DNA of 64,000 nucleotides from Haliotis asinina (lineage: Eukaryota; Mollusca; Gastropoda; Lepetellida; Haliotidae), in contig NC_090280.1 in NCBI RefSeq assembly GCF_037392515.1, forward strand, positions 75,132,504 through 75,196,503. The letters run 5' to 3'. The notes under the pieces are model-generated. The model searched no databases. It was given only the letters and a program-made list of their open reading frames with translations, and was not told the origin of the DNA. Shown here piece by piece: positions 1-11,549 of this stretch (position 1 is its first letter; each line of letters begins with the position of its first letter). The translations under genes and the position numbers were made by a program.

Positions 1-871
1 AAGCATCTCCAACATCAGGTATGAAATGATAGAAAGGGGATCAACAGTTGTATCAAAATCTACAGTTAGAAGAAATTTGATTGATTTTGGATGGGAGAAA
101 AAGACTGGAATTCCTTCTCCTCTCATGAAACAAGAACATAAAGACAGGCGTGTTGAGTGGTGTTTGGCACATGAAAACTTTGACTGGGAAAATGTGATTT
201 TTACTGATGAAAGCTCAATATGGGTATATCCCAATAATGTGAAAATATGGACAAAGTCTGCTTCAGCACCGTTGTATCGACGACCTAAATACAGCCCAAA
301 GTTTCATGTGTGGGGAGGGATATCCTTATTAGGAACGACCCCGCTGTGTGTGTTTGAGGGAAATCTGACAAGTCAACGCTACACTAACATATTAGATAAT
401 TTTCTCATTCCAAGTGCACATGTGTTTTATGGAAATGACTGGATTTTGCAGCAAGATAATGATCCTAAACACACCGCAAAACATGCCAAGCAGTGGTTTC
501 AGGAGAAAAATGTGACTGCATTACCATTTCCTGCATATAGTCCTGACTTAAATCCCATTGAGAACATTTGGGGGATGATGAAGGAATGTGTGAATCAAAA
601 GGGGTTGACAAAAATTGAAGACATGAAGAGAGAAGTGGTCCGATACTGGGACAGCATAACTCATGAGACACTAACCTCTCTGATAGGAAGTATGCCTACC
701 CGTCTTAGACTGTGCCGTGAAGCTCAAGGAGACTTGATAAAATATTAAATTGTTACCTACACAACATGAAAAGGTCAGTTCACTTTCACAATACATTCAA
801 TTTTATCTGATTTGTTCTCGTTTAATAATATGAAATGCTTTAGCTATTCTCAATAATTTTGAACCATACTG
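1..871 (+). mobile_element. Tc1-family DNA transposon, 3' part
   Basis: The element runs off the left window edge, so its 5' inverted repeat cannot be seen. It holds the transposase described in the next entry. After the stop codon, about 120 bp of AT-rich sequence leads to ...GAACCATACTG at 861-871, followed by TA. Read in reverse this gives TA-CAGTATGGTTC, the usual layout of a Tc1 terminal inverted repeat beside its TA target. The 3' end is inferred from that motif alone. Confidence 0.6.
2..748 (+). CDS. Tc1-type DD34E transposase, C-terminal part
   Basis: Cut-and-paste transposase with a DDE catalytic core. The frame is open from base 2 to the TAA at 746-748; the first Met is at 26, but the frame is open before it, so the true start lies outside the window. 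What remains is the end of the N-terminal DNA-binding part and the whole catalytic domain. Visible motifs are FTDESS (first Asp), a WGGI motif, QQDNDPKHTA (second Asp) and SPDLNPIENIW (Glu). I count 34 residues between the second Asp and the Glu, which is the Tc1 rather than the mariner spacing. There is no stop or frameshift in the visible 248 codons, so this copy is fairly young and could be intact. Activity cannot be judged without the 5' end. Confidence 0.9.
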   Translation, partial: SISNIRYEMIERGSTVVSKSTVRRNLIDFGWEKKTGIPSPLMKQEHKDRRVEWCLAHENFDWENVIFTDESSIWVYPNNVKIWTKSASAPLYRRPKYSPKFHVWGGISLLGTTPLCVFEGNLTSQRYTNILDNFLIPSAHVFYGNDWILQQDNDPKHTAKHAKQWFQEKNVTALPFPAYSPDLNPIENIWGMMKECVNQKGLTKIEDMKREVVRYWDSITHETLTSLIGSMPTRLRLCREAQGDLIKY

Positions 872-1683
872 TATATGTTTTGATAGGTTCAGGTAATATA
901 AGTGTCATAAAAGACAGAAAATAACCCTTTGTATACATTGACAAAATAACCTTGACCTTGTACAAAAGTACATAGCTCAATGATATTAACAAGTATGTAA
1001 AAAAAGAGGAAGGGTTAAAGAAACTGCTCTCGTGGTTAAAACCGACAGAACCTGTGTTACAGATCACAAATAGCTGTAGTCACGTTCAATGACAAACAAA
1101 CTTTTATTTTCAAGTATCATGATCTGATCAAGATCAGTGGTCTCTTTTTAACTGTTCTAGCGTTTGATTAGTTTTACACTACGAAAGCACCTGATATTCT
1201 TTGATACTCCGTCCCAGAATCAGTTTTTAAAATGTCCAAAAGTAACTTCAAAAAAGGGAAGGATCTAATTATGTGTCGAATCTACACTGAGGGTTGCATC
1301 ACTCTATGCCATCAACTTGCAGACCACATGGATAACTACTGAATGTTGCTGGGGGGTTTTCAATATTTTCTCCAATGTCGTTGTTCTTGTACGGATAATG
1401 CAACATTCTAACATATATTGGCATCTGGGCGTGATAATCAAGATTAAATACATATATTACGTCAGATGAATATAATCATCAGTGCAAGAATTCGTTGATA
1501 TTCAATTTAGCAAAATAATTCGTACCAGCAAAAGTAAGAAAATATAGCAGTTTAACGTGAAAGAAATTTGACATTTTTATCTCTCAGTATCACGTCATTA
1601 CATTTAATGGTGAATTAGTACATTAGGTAGGTATGACATGAAAGTCGATGAACCAGAGAGTGTAAGGGTAGTTTTCTAGATAC
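872..1683. other. Noncoding stretch downstream of GRL copy A
   Basis: No convincing gene. Two patches resemble sequence downstream of GRL copy B: around 899-920 matches around 8183-8205, and 1189-1230 matches 8627-8670. The duplication that made the two receptor copies therefore reached past the exons seen here. Copy B's last two exons have no clear partner in this stretch. Confidence 0.5.
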
Positions 1684-2982
1684 CTTCTGCAGACCTTTGC
1701 CAGAGAAACGGTCTTTATCAAGCCCCCAAACATACTGAAGGGTCCCATGAGCCTGCAAAGAGAGCCATAATGGTATACTAGGAATCTAGCAGCTTTCAAA
1801 TATATTACAGCTCTATTCATCATATCTTCTGGTTTTGGTTGCATGAATCAGCCTCACAATGTCTACTAACTACCCATTATTGTTTCACCAAATTGGTAAG
1901 CATAAAGGAACTGTAGTCGTTTTGGCTGTTCTCTCCCATTCAGATCAAATGCAATGAAATAATATCAATAGTTATTATTATCTTTCTCTAATGACACAAA
2001 AGAACAAACATTTACCTTCAAACTGACAAGTGCATCAATAAACAGTCCAAAGCCTGCACATACAAGGGCCCACACACACCCTGCACTGTACACCATCAGT
2101 TCTTCAGAAGTGACTTGATTGGATAGAATGGAATATATGATGGCACAAGTCACAGTCAAAGTCAGGAATACAGTCGTGAAAATAGAATGTTGTAGATAGT
2201 TGCTGATATCCTCGAGCACTTCCGTGATCTGATCAAAATGGACGACTAAAGCATTGAACCTGGATTCACTGTCTTCACGGTAACTTTTTGCAAGCTCCTT
2301 GTATTGTGGTTGAACGCGGTTCAGTTCTTGCCACAAAAGCATTGAAAGAATGTTTTCAATAATGTAATTGCCGTTCCAGTGCATCTCCATAAACATGTAC
2401 CCCAGAAATGTGATACTTAAACCCACTATCTCCCAGGCTCAATGAATGTGCTAGAAGGGAAGGGATCGTTCATTACATTAGGATAGACCCCCATCAAGAA
2501 GTACTTTATTGGCGTAGATAATGCAGTTAGTAGAGAAACGACAATATCGATTGCTCTCAACTACTTCACCCATTTCTTGAACCCATAGCTGAATCCGTCC
2601 CGTTCTTCGTACTTGCAACAACGTGCATACAAGATTTGGAAAGATTTTGATAGACAGGTGCTGTATACAAAGGATAAGTACAAACATATGAGAAAAACAA
2701 AAAAGAACGACAAAAGACGGGTAACTGGTCCATTGCATAGTTGTTGGTCGCAAAGATGTAGAACACAATGTTTGTCAGTAGTACTATTTCAAAACATATG
2801 ACGTGCACCAGTTTAAGTATGTCCCTCCATGTCATTTTTGCTCCAGGGTTCGCACTACGATAGATCCCTCCGAAACACGAAATGGCACGCAAATGTTTAA
2901 AGAGTGAAGCTGTAACAACAGATCGTTTGACTTGATTTTGATTTTGCATCTCCCCAGTATGGTTCATTTTCTCTTCAAACAT
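1684..2982 (-). pseudogene. Gustatory-receptor-like (GRL) gene, decayed copy A
   Basis: Relic of a multi-pass membrane chemoreceptor-like protein, read right to left. Exon 1 (Met at 2982, frame open a little further upstream to 3042) ends at a GT donor after base 2016. A 69 bp exon follows at 1752-1684, with AG and GT at its edges and encoding AHGTLQYVWGLDKDRFSGKG. The remaining exons, including the last membrane segment, are not found before the Tc1 element. Compared with copy B (7665-11495), the frame breaks at least three times (near a T-run at about 2694-2706, near 2615 and near 2435) and has a TAG at 2561-2563 after KKWVK. Five or six hydrophobic segments can still be traced across the frames. 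The family call rests mainly on copy B, whose end carries the GR signature. Confidence 0.7.
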
Positions 2983-3665
2983 TTTCTTTAATATGTGAAA
3001 AAGTACTTTGCTTCCAGATATTGACGACCATGCAGTTGTCACAAAAACTGGTTGCGATTCAAAAATGATTTACACCTCTTCTGTAGAGTCCATGAAGAAT
3101 GTGCGCCATCTTCTTCTTCGTCTTCGTTGCACTGCTTCAATGTTTAACGAGTGTACGATAACTTATACCATCCCAGAGCACAATATCCCACAGCACAATG
3201 TCAGCCGTTGTCACCTTGTCTGTATTCACACTAACAGTACAGTATACACGACAGTGTGTTTTAAGTGGTTTATCTTTGATTCCCAACCACATGCAGAATA
3301 AACCCCTCTTGGTGCTTGTGTTATGTCACTTCACTGTGACCCTCTAATGCAGGCATCTGTAATGGAAAGCTAATGCCATGATTCGCCATCTAATATACTT
3401 TATTCAAACAGAATACATTAGCATTCCTGAATGATTGAATTAGTTTGATGACTCATTTCTGCCCATTCCCCAAACATTGTCAACAAATGGTCATAGAATC
3501 TAATGTATCTTGCGATCAATCAATACTGGTTTGTTTGTCTTTGTGTAGTTCTGTGATATTGGTTTGTAGAAACGAAAAGATTGATGGCATTCCCGGTGGT
3601 ATCTAGTGCTTTGTATGTGGCATGGTCTTCCAATGGGGCAATAAGCTAAACACTTATTGTAATGT

Positions 3666-3890
3666 TTAACTGCTATAAATCAAAATGAAAACTGTTCTGA
3701 AACTAAGTTGAGATATTGCGACGTTACCGTTGAGTCTTGTGATGATTGCAAATACACAAAATAGCACGGGAATGTAGAGAATTGTCATGTTCTGTCCAAA
3801 TATGACTCGCGTCATTAACCATCCGTTGTCTACAAGATCGCGTTTTGGTTGTTCTTTGTTAAAGAACTTCAATATATGCCGCGACCAGAA
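3666..3890 (-). other. Possible orphan exon with one membrane segment
   Basis: An open minus-strand stretch without an ATG encodes a run including FGQNMTILYIPVLFCVFAII, which would make one transmembrane helix. It lies upstream of GRL copy A and could be a relic exon of that family or chance. No splice sites stand out and I see no clear match to either GRL copy. Weak call. Confidence 0.2.
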
Positions 3891-6540
3891 TTAGGATAAC
3901 AGTCCACAATTTCCTAAAACCCTATCTACGGCCATACTACTACTGGTTAACCCTAAAAACTTTACGCGATCACTAAGGGGAATATGATTTAGTTAATGCT
4001 TTCGTTGAGAAACACCCAAAATTATCATTTGCATACTCCCACACATAGAAACGAATTATCAAAAATGAAAATTCAACTTAGAAAAATGCCGGGAATACCG
4101 AACCCAGTCAGAGCGGGTGGGCGTGAACGCAAGTGTAAAGAAGACGTTCATTGGCTGGTTTATTTGCCGATACGCCCTGGTGTGGCTAAATGGGGCATTT
4201 GCGTTCGATTCAATCAACAAATACTGGGATGGTGAATTTAGATGACCAACCGTCTGAAACTAGAATCAAATGATGTGAATGCACATTGAATGCCAGGGCA
4301 AGTTTATTCATCACTCTTTAAGTGACAGCAGTTTCAAACCATCAATGTGTGATCTTGAAATGTCTGCTGTAAAACTACGCGCGATCCAAAATATTTTCCG
4401 TTACCGGATATCTTTATCACATTGGAGCTAAATATGGCATTTATCTGTTAAATATTTTACGGACATATGTTCAGTAGTGAAAGTTGTTGTTCAATTATTT
4501 TCAAGTATTTGCTTGTTTAAATCTAAACTAACATTGATCTTATGTTTCTGTTTTATCGTGGTCATCTTGTTTTCATGATTCACTTATACTTTCAGGTAGT
4601 CTTGAAGAACCAATCTAATATTCACTGTTTAGGTGATAAATGGATCACAACATGAACTATTGACTACTTTGATAATGAACATTGGGGTGGTCCTTAACTT
4701 TTGTTATGACTATGACTATGACTGAAATGCTATCCTGTCTTATTACTTAGGTCACATGCAACGTAAAACACAACTTTACAGATTCTGATACCTTTCTGTA
4801 TGCACTTACCGAAACAAATCATCAAACATGCCAATTCAACCTATAAAGTTGAAAAAAATGCGATGAAAAAAAGACCGCGAAGTCGGAGTTCATACGATGC
4901 AATAATTTTCTCCAAGCGCTGTCGGAAAACGTGGTTTCAACACCTATGCTGCGCTGCGATCGTAACACATGCGCACTGAGTAGGTTCGCGGAGCTTGAAA
5001 CAGTATGCCTGCCCAGAGTATGAGGCCGTGAGAAGTAGTCTTATCTTGATTGTGTACACAAACAAATATAATCTACTCGTTACATAAAAAACTTGTTAAC
5101 TGTGGTAAGCACCCAAAGAAAGCTCAATGTCTGGTTTATTGACACTTATATGTCTGCCTGTCTGTCTGATCATGACAATATGCAATGCACAACTTCAATC
5201 ACTGACCACATGCAGTTAACACCTATCGGGCTTATAAGCTATAAACAAAGAGCCGGCTAACCGTATCGGCCAATGAAAAGGCTGTGTTACACTTGAGTGC
5301 ACATCCACCAGATCTGACTGGGTTTGATACTAAATATTGCATTTTTGATTTCCGATTATACGCTTACATTTTTATTTATATATTTTTTTCTTTATCAGCA
5401 ACGCATTTTATGTATCATGAATAAGTGATAACTGTGTTTCAATTATGGTTGACTTTTTGGTTGCATGTGACCTTTGTTACTAGTGTGTTTTTTCTGTATA
5501 ATTTGTTATTAATTAAGTAATAATTATTATTGGCTCACAACATTTAGTGTTTTGAATAATAATTATGATGGGTCACATTTCGTTTTAATAAATGGTCAAC
5601 ACTTTTAGGATTCTGGCAGCATGTTGTCCGGAAATTATGTGCCCCTGGCTGTCTATTATGGCGATGGCCATAAGTGCTGGAACTTTCGGGAAATGACTGA
5701 AAGTATTGTAATATACAACCCAAATTAACATCTGGCCTCGGAATAATTCCGCAGGTATTTGCATGCGACGAGTTTTCCCATATTGACATAGTGGCAGGGA
5801 GCGTCATCGCATTTATCCTCAGTCTTTAGATTAGGAGACGTAATACAGTTTGAATGACATTCAATAGATATTCAGTGTTATGTACACTCTAATGCATATC
5901 CTTGTTACCTGACAAAAACTTATACTTAACTGCCGTCTCGTCAGAGCTATTGCTACGGCAATGTTATCCATCGAGGCGGGCATATTGATGATGACGTCAT
6001 GAGTTTATGTGTACACAGTTCGTTGACAAAATTACTTTTGCAAATTCTATATTTTGAGCGTCAAAAGGCATTTCCGTATTTATATTGAGACTCACAACGC
6101 TCTACATGTAATAGTACTGCACCGCTACTGCACCAATAGGAAATTAAAATATTTTGCTTGTTTATGTAAACAAATTACGTCAAGAGGATTGTGACGTAAT
6201 TCTCGTCAGTTAGCAGTTCCTGACAGTTGGTAGTTGTTGACTAACTGCGGCGCCTGCAAGTAGAGGTTTCTCCGTTGTGTAACACTACGAATGTAAGTGT
6301 TTTACTGCCCAAGCTTTGCTTGAGACTTTTATTCATAGACAATTACACTCGTCGATATCAAAATTTAGTGAAGCGTCCCATAAATGTTCTATGACTGACT
6401 GTAGAAATTGAAAAACTGCTCTGTTTCGTTTTGGGGAAACCGCCATCTTTAATGTTTGTCATTATTAATTCAGATAAATTTATATGTAATAAATTCTTGT
6501 TCATTGTTTCAACCATTTGTGAACAAGTTATTTCTTAATC
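3891..6540. other. Intergenic AT-rich stretch
   Basis: No gene recognised. Around 6172-6293 a more GC-rich patch with a CRE-like TGACGTAA ends in a good donor (GTAAGTG at 6294), so it could be an untranslated first exon on the plus strand. No partner exon was found. Confidence 0.4.
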
Positions 6541-6989
6541 AGTAAAAATTGTAATTAACAGGGTAAAGTGAGAGTGGCTACTTAAACTAGTACTTACCTG
6601 AAGAATAACTTTCTCATTTTACCTCAGTAACCGTTACAGTATGTATAAAGGCTAGCTGCCATGTTGTGGGGTCACATTCACATTCATTCACTGGAGTACG
6701 ATCTTCCTAGCCGCCGTCAGTGCGCTTGCTGTGTTACATTCTGAACAACTGTTTCTCTCTCACACTAAGACTTTGGTGAGTTTGCTATATATGTGACCCA
6801 TTGCCTTAGATTTTGTCGCATTTGTATTGTACTTGAAATCGGAGTTGTGAAATTGACTTGTGACTTTGTATAACTTGCTCTCTTTGCCTAAATAATACAA
6901 TTTCTTAATGTTTTAGACTTGTCTGTGTTGTTTTGCTGGTCCACAATGAGGTTTCCTACATCGTTTGCAAATTCTTAACCGTAACACCT
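6541..6989 (+). promoter_or_regulatory. Promoter-like segment, possibly a solo LTR
   Basis: TATAAAGG at 6643-6650 is followed by a pyrimidine-rich stretch and a strong splice donor (GTGAGT at 6777). Further on come AATACA-type signals and a possible end at ...CCGTAACA (6979-6986). TG at 6550 and CA near 6986 would fit an LTR. I found no flanking duplication and no second copy in the window, so an ordinary host promoter is equally possible. Confidence 0.25.
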
Positions 6990-7334
6990 TTAACTCGATT
7001 TTGAGAATATGTTACTGTTAGGTGTAAATCTTTTTTTCAGTAAATGATACATTTTCGTGTTTAATTTGTTTTAAACATAAATGATGAAACACCACTTATT
7101 CGGTAAACTTTACTATAGTACTCCACACGCATTTTACTGTAATACAATCTTGTGCAGATCAAAGGGTTAATCAAACATAGCCTAAATAAACAGATGCGGG
7201 CACACTTAAATACGCAAATAATAAAATGTGGTCATGAACCTCCTGTCTCTGGTGAGCTGGTGCAGCTGCTAAAGATTCTTCTACATCACAACGAGAGATA
7301 TAAGACAGTAAAAGCCTTCCCTTTGTAACATATA

Positions 7335-7430
7335 TGGTGCTGTTATTCACACATCACTCCCTGGGACATTCCCAAATCAGATCCACTGGCACGATGATTC
7401 TGATGTTTTGAACTGAACAACCGCAATTTT
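7335..7430 (-). pseudogene. Stray GRL terminal-exon fragment
   Basis: Minus-strand reading gives IAVVQFKTSESSCQWI and a stop at 7377-7379. This parallels the last exon of GRL copy B (ITYIIVVVQFKPSDSSYQC). Similarity continues past the stop (AGGGAGTGATGTGTGAATA, against AGGGAGTGATATGTGAATT in copy B). It is a second, more decayed copy of the terminal exon only 240 bp away, either the end of a third gene or a local duplication. Confidence 0.6.
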
Positions 7431-8694
7431 CCTTCCCCGATACAATTTCTAAAATGCCTCTCAAACAACACAATTATGAAAATGGATGGCATTGGTACAG
7501 TCACGTTTTGAGAGTGTCTGTCAGAATATATGATGTCATTGGTGATATTAATGCAGTTTTTAGAGTATTCGCCATCTAAACGAAATGCCTCACACTACAA
7601 GGGCCAAACACTAGTGTTAGTGATGGTAAAAGCATTCTCTTAATAACATAAATAGTGTTCCAATTCACATATCACTCCCTGTCAAATTGCTGAAACCGTT
7701 GCATTGATACGATGAGTCTGATGGCTTGAACTGAACAACCACAATTATGTAGGTGATCAGTGTTCCTGCGATCTGAGAATAGATGACATTTTGCTTGTAT
7801 GTATCGGATATATATATATATATACATGAAAATTTGTGATATATTAAGAGTATTGGACATTGGACATAGACACCTTTCAGGTACATTGTGTCTTGACGTC
7901 GCGAAGCAAAGCAAAGGTTAATCATGGATCATACCTATTTAATAATGATAGTAGTACTTACTTATGTAATAAATGATTAATTGTCAAAATATAATTGATA
8001 TTTGTGTGCAAAGCTATCATGTTATTCTGTCTTGGTTTTTTGGTGAAGAGGCCGTGAATGTTGTAGCCGATAGTGTCTCCCGTCAATCTTGACACAAACA
8101 GGTTCACCTACAATACGAATGAATCTTTCAAATCTGTTAGAACCCCTGCAAAGATATATGTTTCCTCTAGTATTATTAATCAAGTGTCATAAAAGACAGA
8201 AAGGAACATTTTGCCACCTAAAATATGTTGCAAGAACCCAACAGTGAAAAGCTTCTAAACTGCTATCATGAATAACAGAGCTAAAGCCGTTGTTATCTGT
8301 GGTACAGAAAAAGTCAATTTATATCGTCAAGTACGACGTCTATTTGTCTAGTACTCTAAACATCTACCTACTGCATTGGAATTTAATTGAATGCTTTGTG
8401 CCAATATCTCTTACCATAGTAATGTAAGGGTCTCACTACAATAAGATATAATTCCTATCTTGTAAATGGTAATTGCCACTTTTGAGAAGACAGGATTTCT
8501 GACATTTCTTTTAAATTTTTCAAAACAAATACTTAATAATGTTTCTACGGTCATATCAAAAGTAATGACATGTTTGTAATGTGACTTTTTTAAGTTTCTC
8601 TTTTAAACGTTGATACACGGTGTAAGCACCTGGTCATCATTGATACATTGTCCCAGTATCAGTTTCACCAAATCTCAGAAACCTATACTGTACG

Positions 8695-9493
8695 CAGTGT
8701 TCTTTAGGCCTATACCTTTGTGTGACCAAATCAATTAGGACTGTTGAACCCTTAAGCCCCCTTGTAGATGACGAGGATCGGACCAGGTGTGCGTGCGTGC
8801 GTGCGTGCGTGCGTGCGAGCGAGCGTGCGTGCGTGCGTGCGTGCGTGCGTGTGTGTGTTTGTGTGTCTGGGTCTGTCTGTGTGTCTGCGTGTGTCTCTCT
8901 CTCCCCCTCCCTCCCTCCCTCTCTCTCCCTCTCTGTGTGTTTGTGTGACCTCAGTTGTCAGTGACAGTAACATCTGCTAGTTTCTCACGTTATCACATAG
9001 TTGTGTGATTAAATGCATGTTCATTTCAAGGCGTGGGGAAATAAGGACACACGAGGATTCCATCCTCCCTTACTGGCCCATTCAAAAAAATGTTCAGTTA
9101 TGTTATAAGTGGTATGAGTTTGCCGACTCTAGTGTTCACACAGCTAAATATTTCATTGATTTTTAAAAATTAATATCACATTATGCATATGAGGGGGTGT
9201 TAGCTGCTATTTGTTAGGCCAACAGAGCATATCAGAGCGCATTTTCCTGTATCAAAGGTGTCAATAGGCTGTTTATAATAAATTGTCATTGGTGATTTAG
9301 TGCACAAGGACAACACCGAAGTTTTCATATCTGTGAACAATAAACGATAGTAGCTGTCTGAATGGGTCGCGTGGCTTATGCACTACACTATAGCAGAGGG
9401 TTCAACAGTCCAAATGGATGAGGTCACACGAAGGTCACATACATGTGACGCAATGAAAACAAAATGGTGGATATAGGCCTAAAGAACCCTGTG
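8695..9493. mobile_element. Hairpin (inverted-repeat) element with an internal microsatellite
   Basis: The left end GTTCTTTAGGCCTATA (8699-8714) and the segment up to GGACTGTTGAACCC (8740-8753) return in reverse at 9396-9490 as GGGTTCAACAGTCC ... TATAGGCCTAAAGAAC. ACCTAT lies just outside both ends and may be a target duplication. It sits between two exons of GRL copy B, and the equivalent place in copy A lacks it, so it arrived after the duplication. No transposase is seen; MITE-like. Confidence 0.55.
8787..8940. repeat. Microsatellite (GTGC)n, (GT)n, (CTCC)n
   Basis: Tetra- and dinucleotide runs inside the hairpin element. The open frames here on both strands are only repeats (alternating Cys/Val/Arg or Thr/His/Arg) and are not genes. 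Confidence 0.95.
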
Positions 9494-10204
9494 TGCATCA
9501 AACCTATGGGTTTGTTAGAGCTGACAACTAGTATCCACACTGAGGCTTCGACCCAAGGCAATAATGAATGTCATTAAGTCTTGGACGTCATGAAATAATT
9601 TCTAATTGCTTTGTGGTAATATTTTCTTAAGTCACATTGACCTCTTACAAATGTTATACCAATTTAACATTTATAGATATTGGGTCATGATAATTAAGAA
9701 TAAGATATATTCATGTCTTCTTTTCATAGGTGATTGTTGGAAATCTGAAAAAAACACTAATATTGGTCAGAAAATGCAGCAGTTTAAAATGAAAAAAATG
9801 TTTTCTTTATCATTTAGTGACAAATTTCATACGCATTTAACATGAATCACACATACGCATAACACGTATAGACATAGTTTCTTAGATACCTTCTGCAGGC
9901 CTTTGCCAGAGAAAAGGTCTTTATCCAAGCCCCAAACATACTGAAGGGTCCCATGAGCCTGCAAAGAGAGCTATAATGGTATACTGCATATCCAACAACA
10001 TTCAAATATGTTAGAGCTCTATCCATTAGATCTTCTGATTCTTGGGGCATTAATAAGCCTCACAATGGGTAATAACTAACCATTATACAATAATAATGTT
10101 TTGCAGCAAATTGGTAAGCATCTAGAATCTGTAGTCATTTTCGTTTCCTGTCACAATCAGATTAAGTGCAATAAAAAAGCTATCAATAATTATCATTATC
10201 TATA

Positions 10205-10365
10205 TCTAAAGACACAAAAGAACAAAAACCTTAGTTTGGAACAGACAGGTGCACCAATACACACTCCAAAGACTACAAATACAATCGCCCACACATCCCC
10301 TACACCGTAAACCATCACTTCTTCAGAAGTGACTTGATGGGATAGAATGGAATATAGTATACTAC
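10205..10365 (-). pseudogene. Duplicated GRL exon piece
   Basis: This stretch repeats the exon end found at 10500-10660 and again, in copy A, at 1995-2150. Shared blocks include CACTTCTTCAGAAGTGACTTG, GGGATAGAATGGAATATA and a decayed SLK-donor region. It therefore lies as an extra copy of the sixth-membrane-segment exon between that exon and the 69 bp exon of copy B. The CTTCAGAAGTGACTTGAT wording is closer to copy A than to its own neighbour, which points to unequal exchange between paralogues. Confidence 0.65.
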
Positions 10366-11549
10366 TTCTCGAATACTTTCAGATGGTGTAGCTGTATCCA
10401 ACTAAATTGTTTCTTAGACCTTCCGTCCTTTTGATTACTTACCAAATAATGAAGTTCTTGTGAAATAATTTTCAAAGCAGCATATCTTTTCATTGTCGAA
10501 ATCTTATGACATTAAACAATAAAACCCTTACCTTCAAACTGACATGTGCATCAAGCAGTAGTTTACCGCCAATACATAGAAGGATCCATGCACACCATAC
10601 ACTGTAAACCATCACTTCTTCAGAATTGATGTTCTTGGATAGAATGGAATATAGGACAGCACTGGTCACAGGCACAGTCATGAATACACGGTGTCTTCAC
10701 GGTGATTGTTGGAAAGTTCCTTAATAATGTTTCAACACGTTTGAATTCATGCCACAAAAACAGCGAAAGAAATGGTATAGCAATATAGTTACCTGTCCAC
10801 TGAAACTCCGACAATGTGTATCCAAGACATATGATACCTAGACCAACTGATTTCCAAGGTTCGGTGAAAGACATTGCAGGGATGATATCGTACATAAGTT
10901 CAGGGTAGCTCTTCGCCATGTAGTATTTCAGTGGAGCAAATGATGTCGTGTACAAAAGACTGAAAACAAGCATTGGCCTCAGTCTCTTCACCCATTTCTT
11001 GAATTCATCAGCCAATCCATACTGTTCCTCATATTTGCGGAAACGTACATGCAGTTGATGGAACGCTTTTGAGAGAAAGATGCTGTAGATCAATGATAAG
11101 TATAAATTAATGGCTATCATCACACAGAAGTACACAAGACGCAAAACCGGTCTAGAGCCAACTGCATAGATGTAGGTAGCAACGAGAAAGAAAAGAATGC
11201 AGGTCAAAAATACCATTTCAACAAATATGACATACACAAGTTTAAGTCTGTCCCAGCATGTCATTTTCTTCCCATGATTCGCACGACAATAGATTCCTCC
11301 TAGACAAGAAATGTGACACAAATGTTTGAAGAATACATCTGGAACGAAATGGGAAACATTTTGTCTAACTATTATTTGAAAATAGTAATGACACTGCTTG
11401 AAAAAATAGTACAGTTCTTTCACTTCCACGTTGTCTCTGTGACAATGTTTCGCAACGTTCCTGTACCAGAGACAGCTATTCGAGAAGGACAGCACGAAAC
11501 ACTAGAGTTGTGTTATCCGACTTGTCAGACCAGAAATATCTCACAATGA

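Larger units (their letters stand above)
7665..11495 (-). pseudogene. Gustatory-receptor-like (GRL) gene, decayed copy B
   Basis: Relic of a seven-pass chemoreceptor-like membrane protein, read right to left. The large exon (about 11495-10532) has hydrophobic segments such as LVYVIFVEMVFLTCILFF and GLGIICLGYTL. A 69 bp exon lies at 9958-9890. An exon starting at 8107 encodes VNLFVSRLTGDTIGYNIHGL. The last exon, 7772-7665, begins IAGTLITYIIVVVQF and ends in a stop. TY-I-I-V-V-V-QF matches the TYhhhhhQF ending that defines the insect GR/animal GRL family, and intron phases are 0 where they can be read. Against copy A, about 33 codons are missing near 10685 and the frame shifts on both sides of the loss. 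No ATG is found; an upstream exon probably existed (possible acceptor near 11450). GRLs are known from molluscs and other invertebrates; in insects they act as taste receptors, but mollusc roles are not established. Confidence 0.75.

Noticed and set aside
5544-5807. An 87-codon minus-strand frame
   Set aside because: No homologue recognised, no splice or promoter context, and composition typical of chance frames.
8722-8980. Open frames of Cys/Val/Arg or Arg/Thr/His runs
   Set aside because: Pure products of the microsatellite on both strands.
9847-10050. A 67-residue minus-strand frame with a Cys/Leu-rich end
   Set aside because: It crosses an intron-exon border of GRL copy B in the wrong frame. 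The spliced frame gives AHGTLQYVWGLDKDLFSGKG, and the same exon edges occur in copy A.
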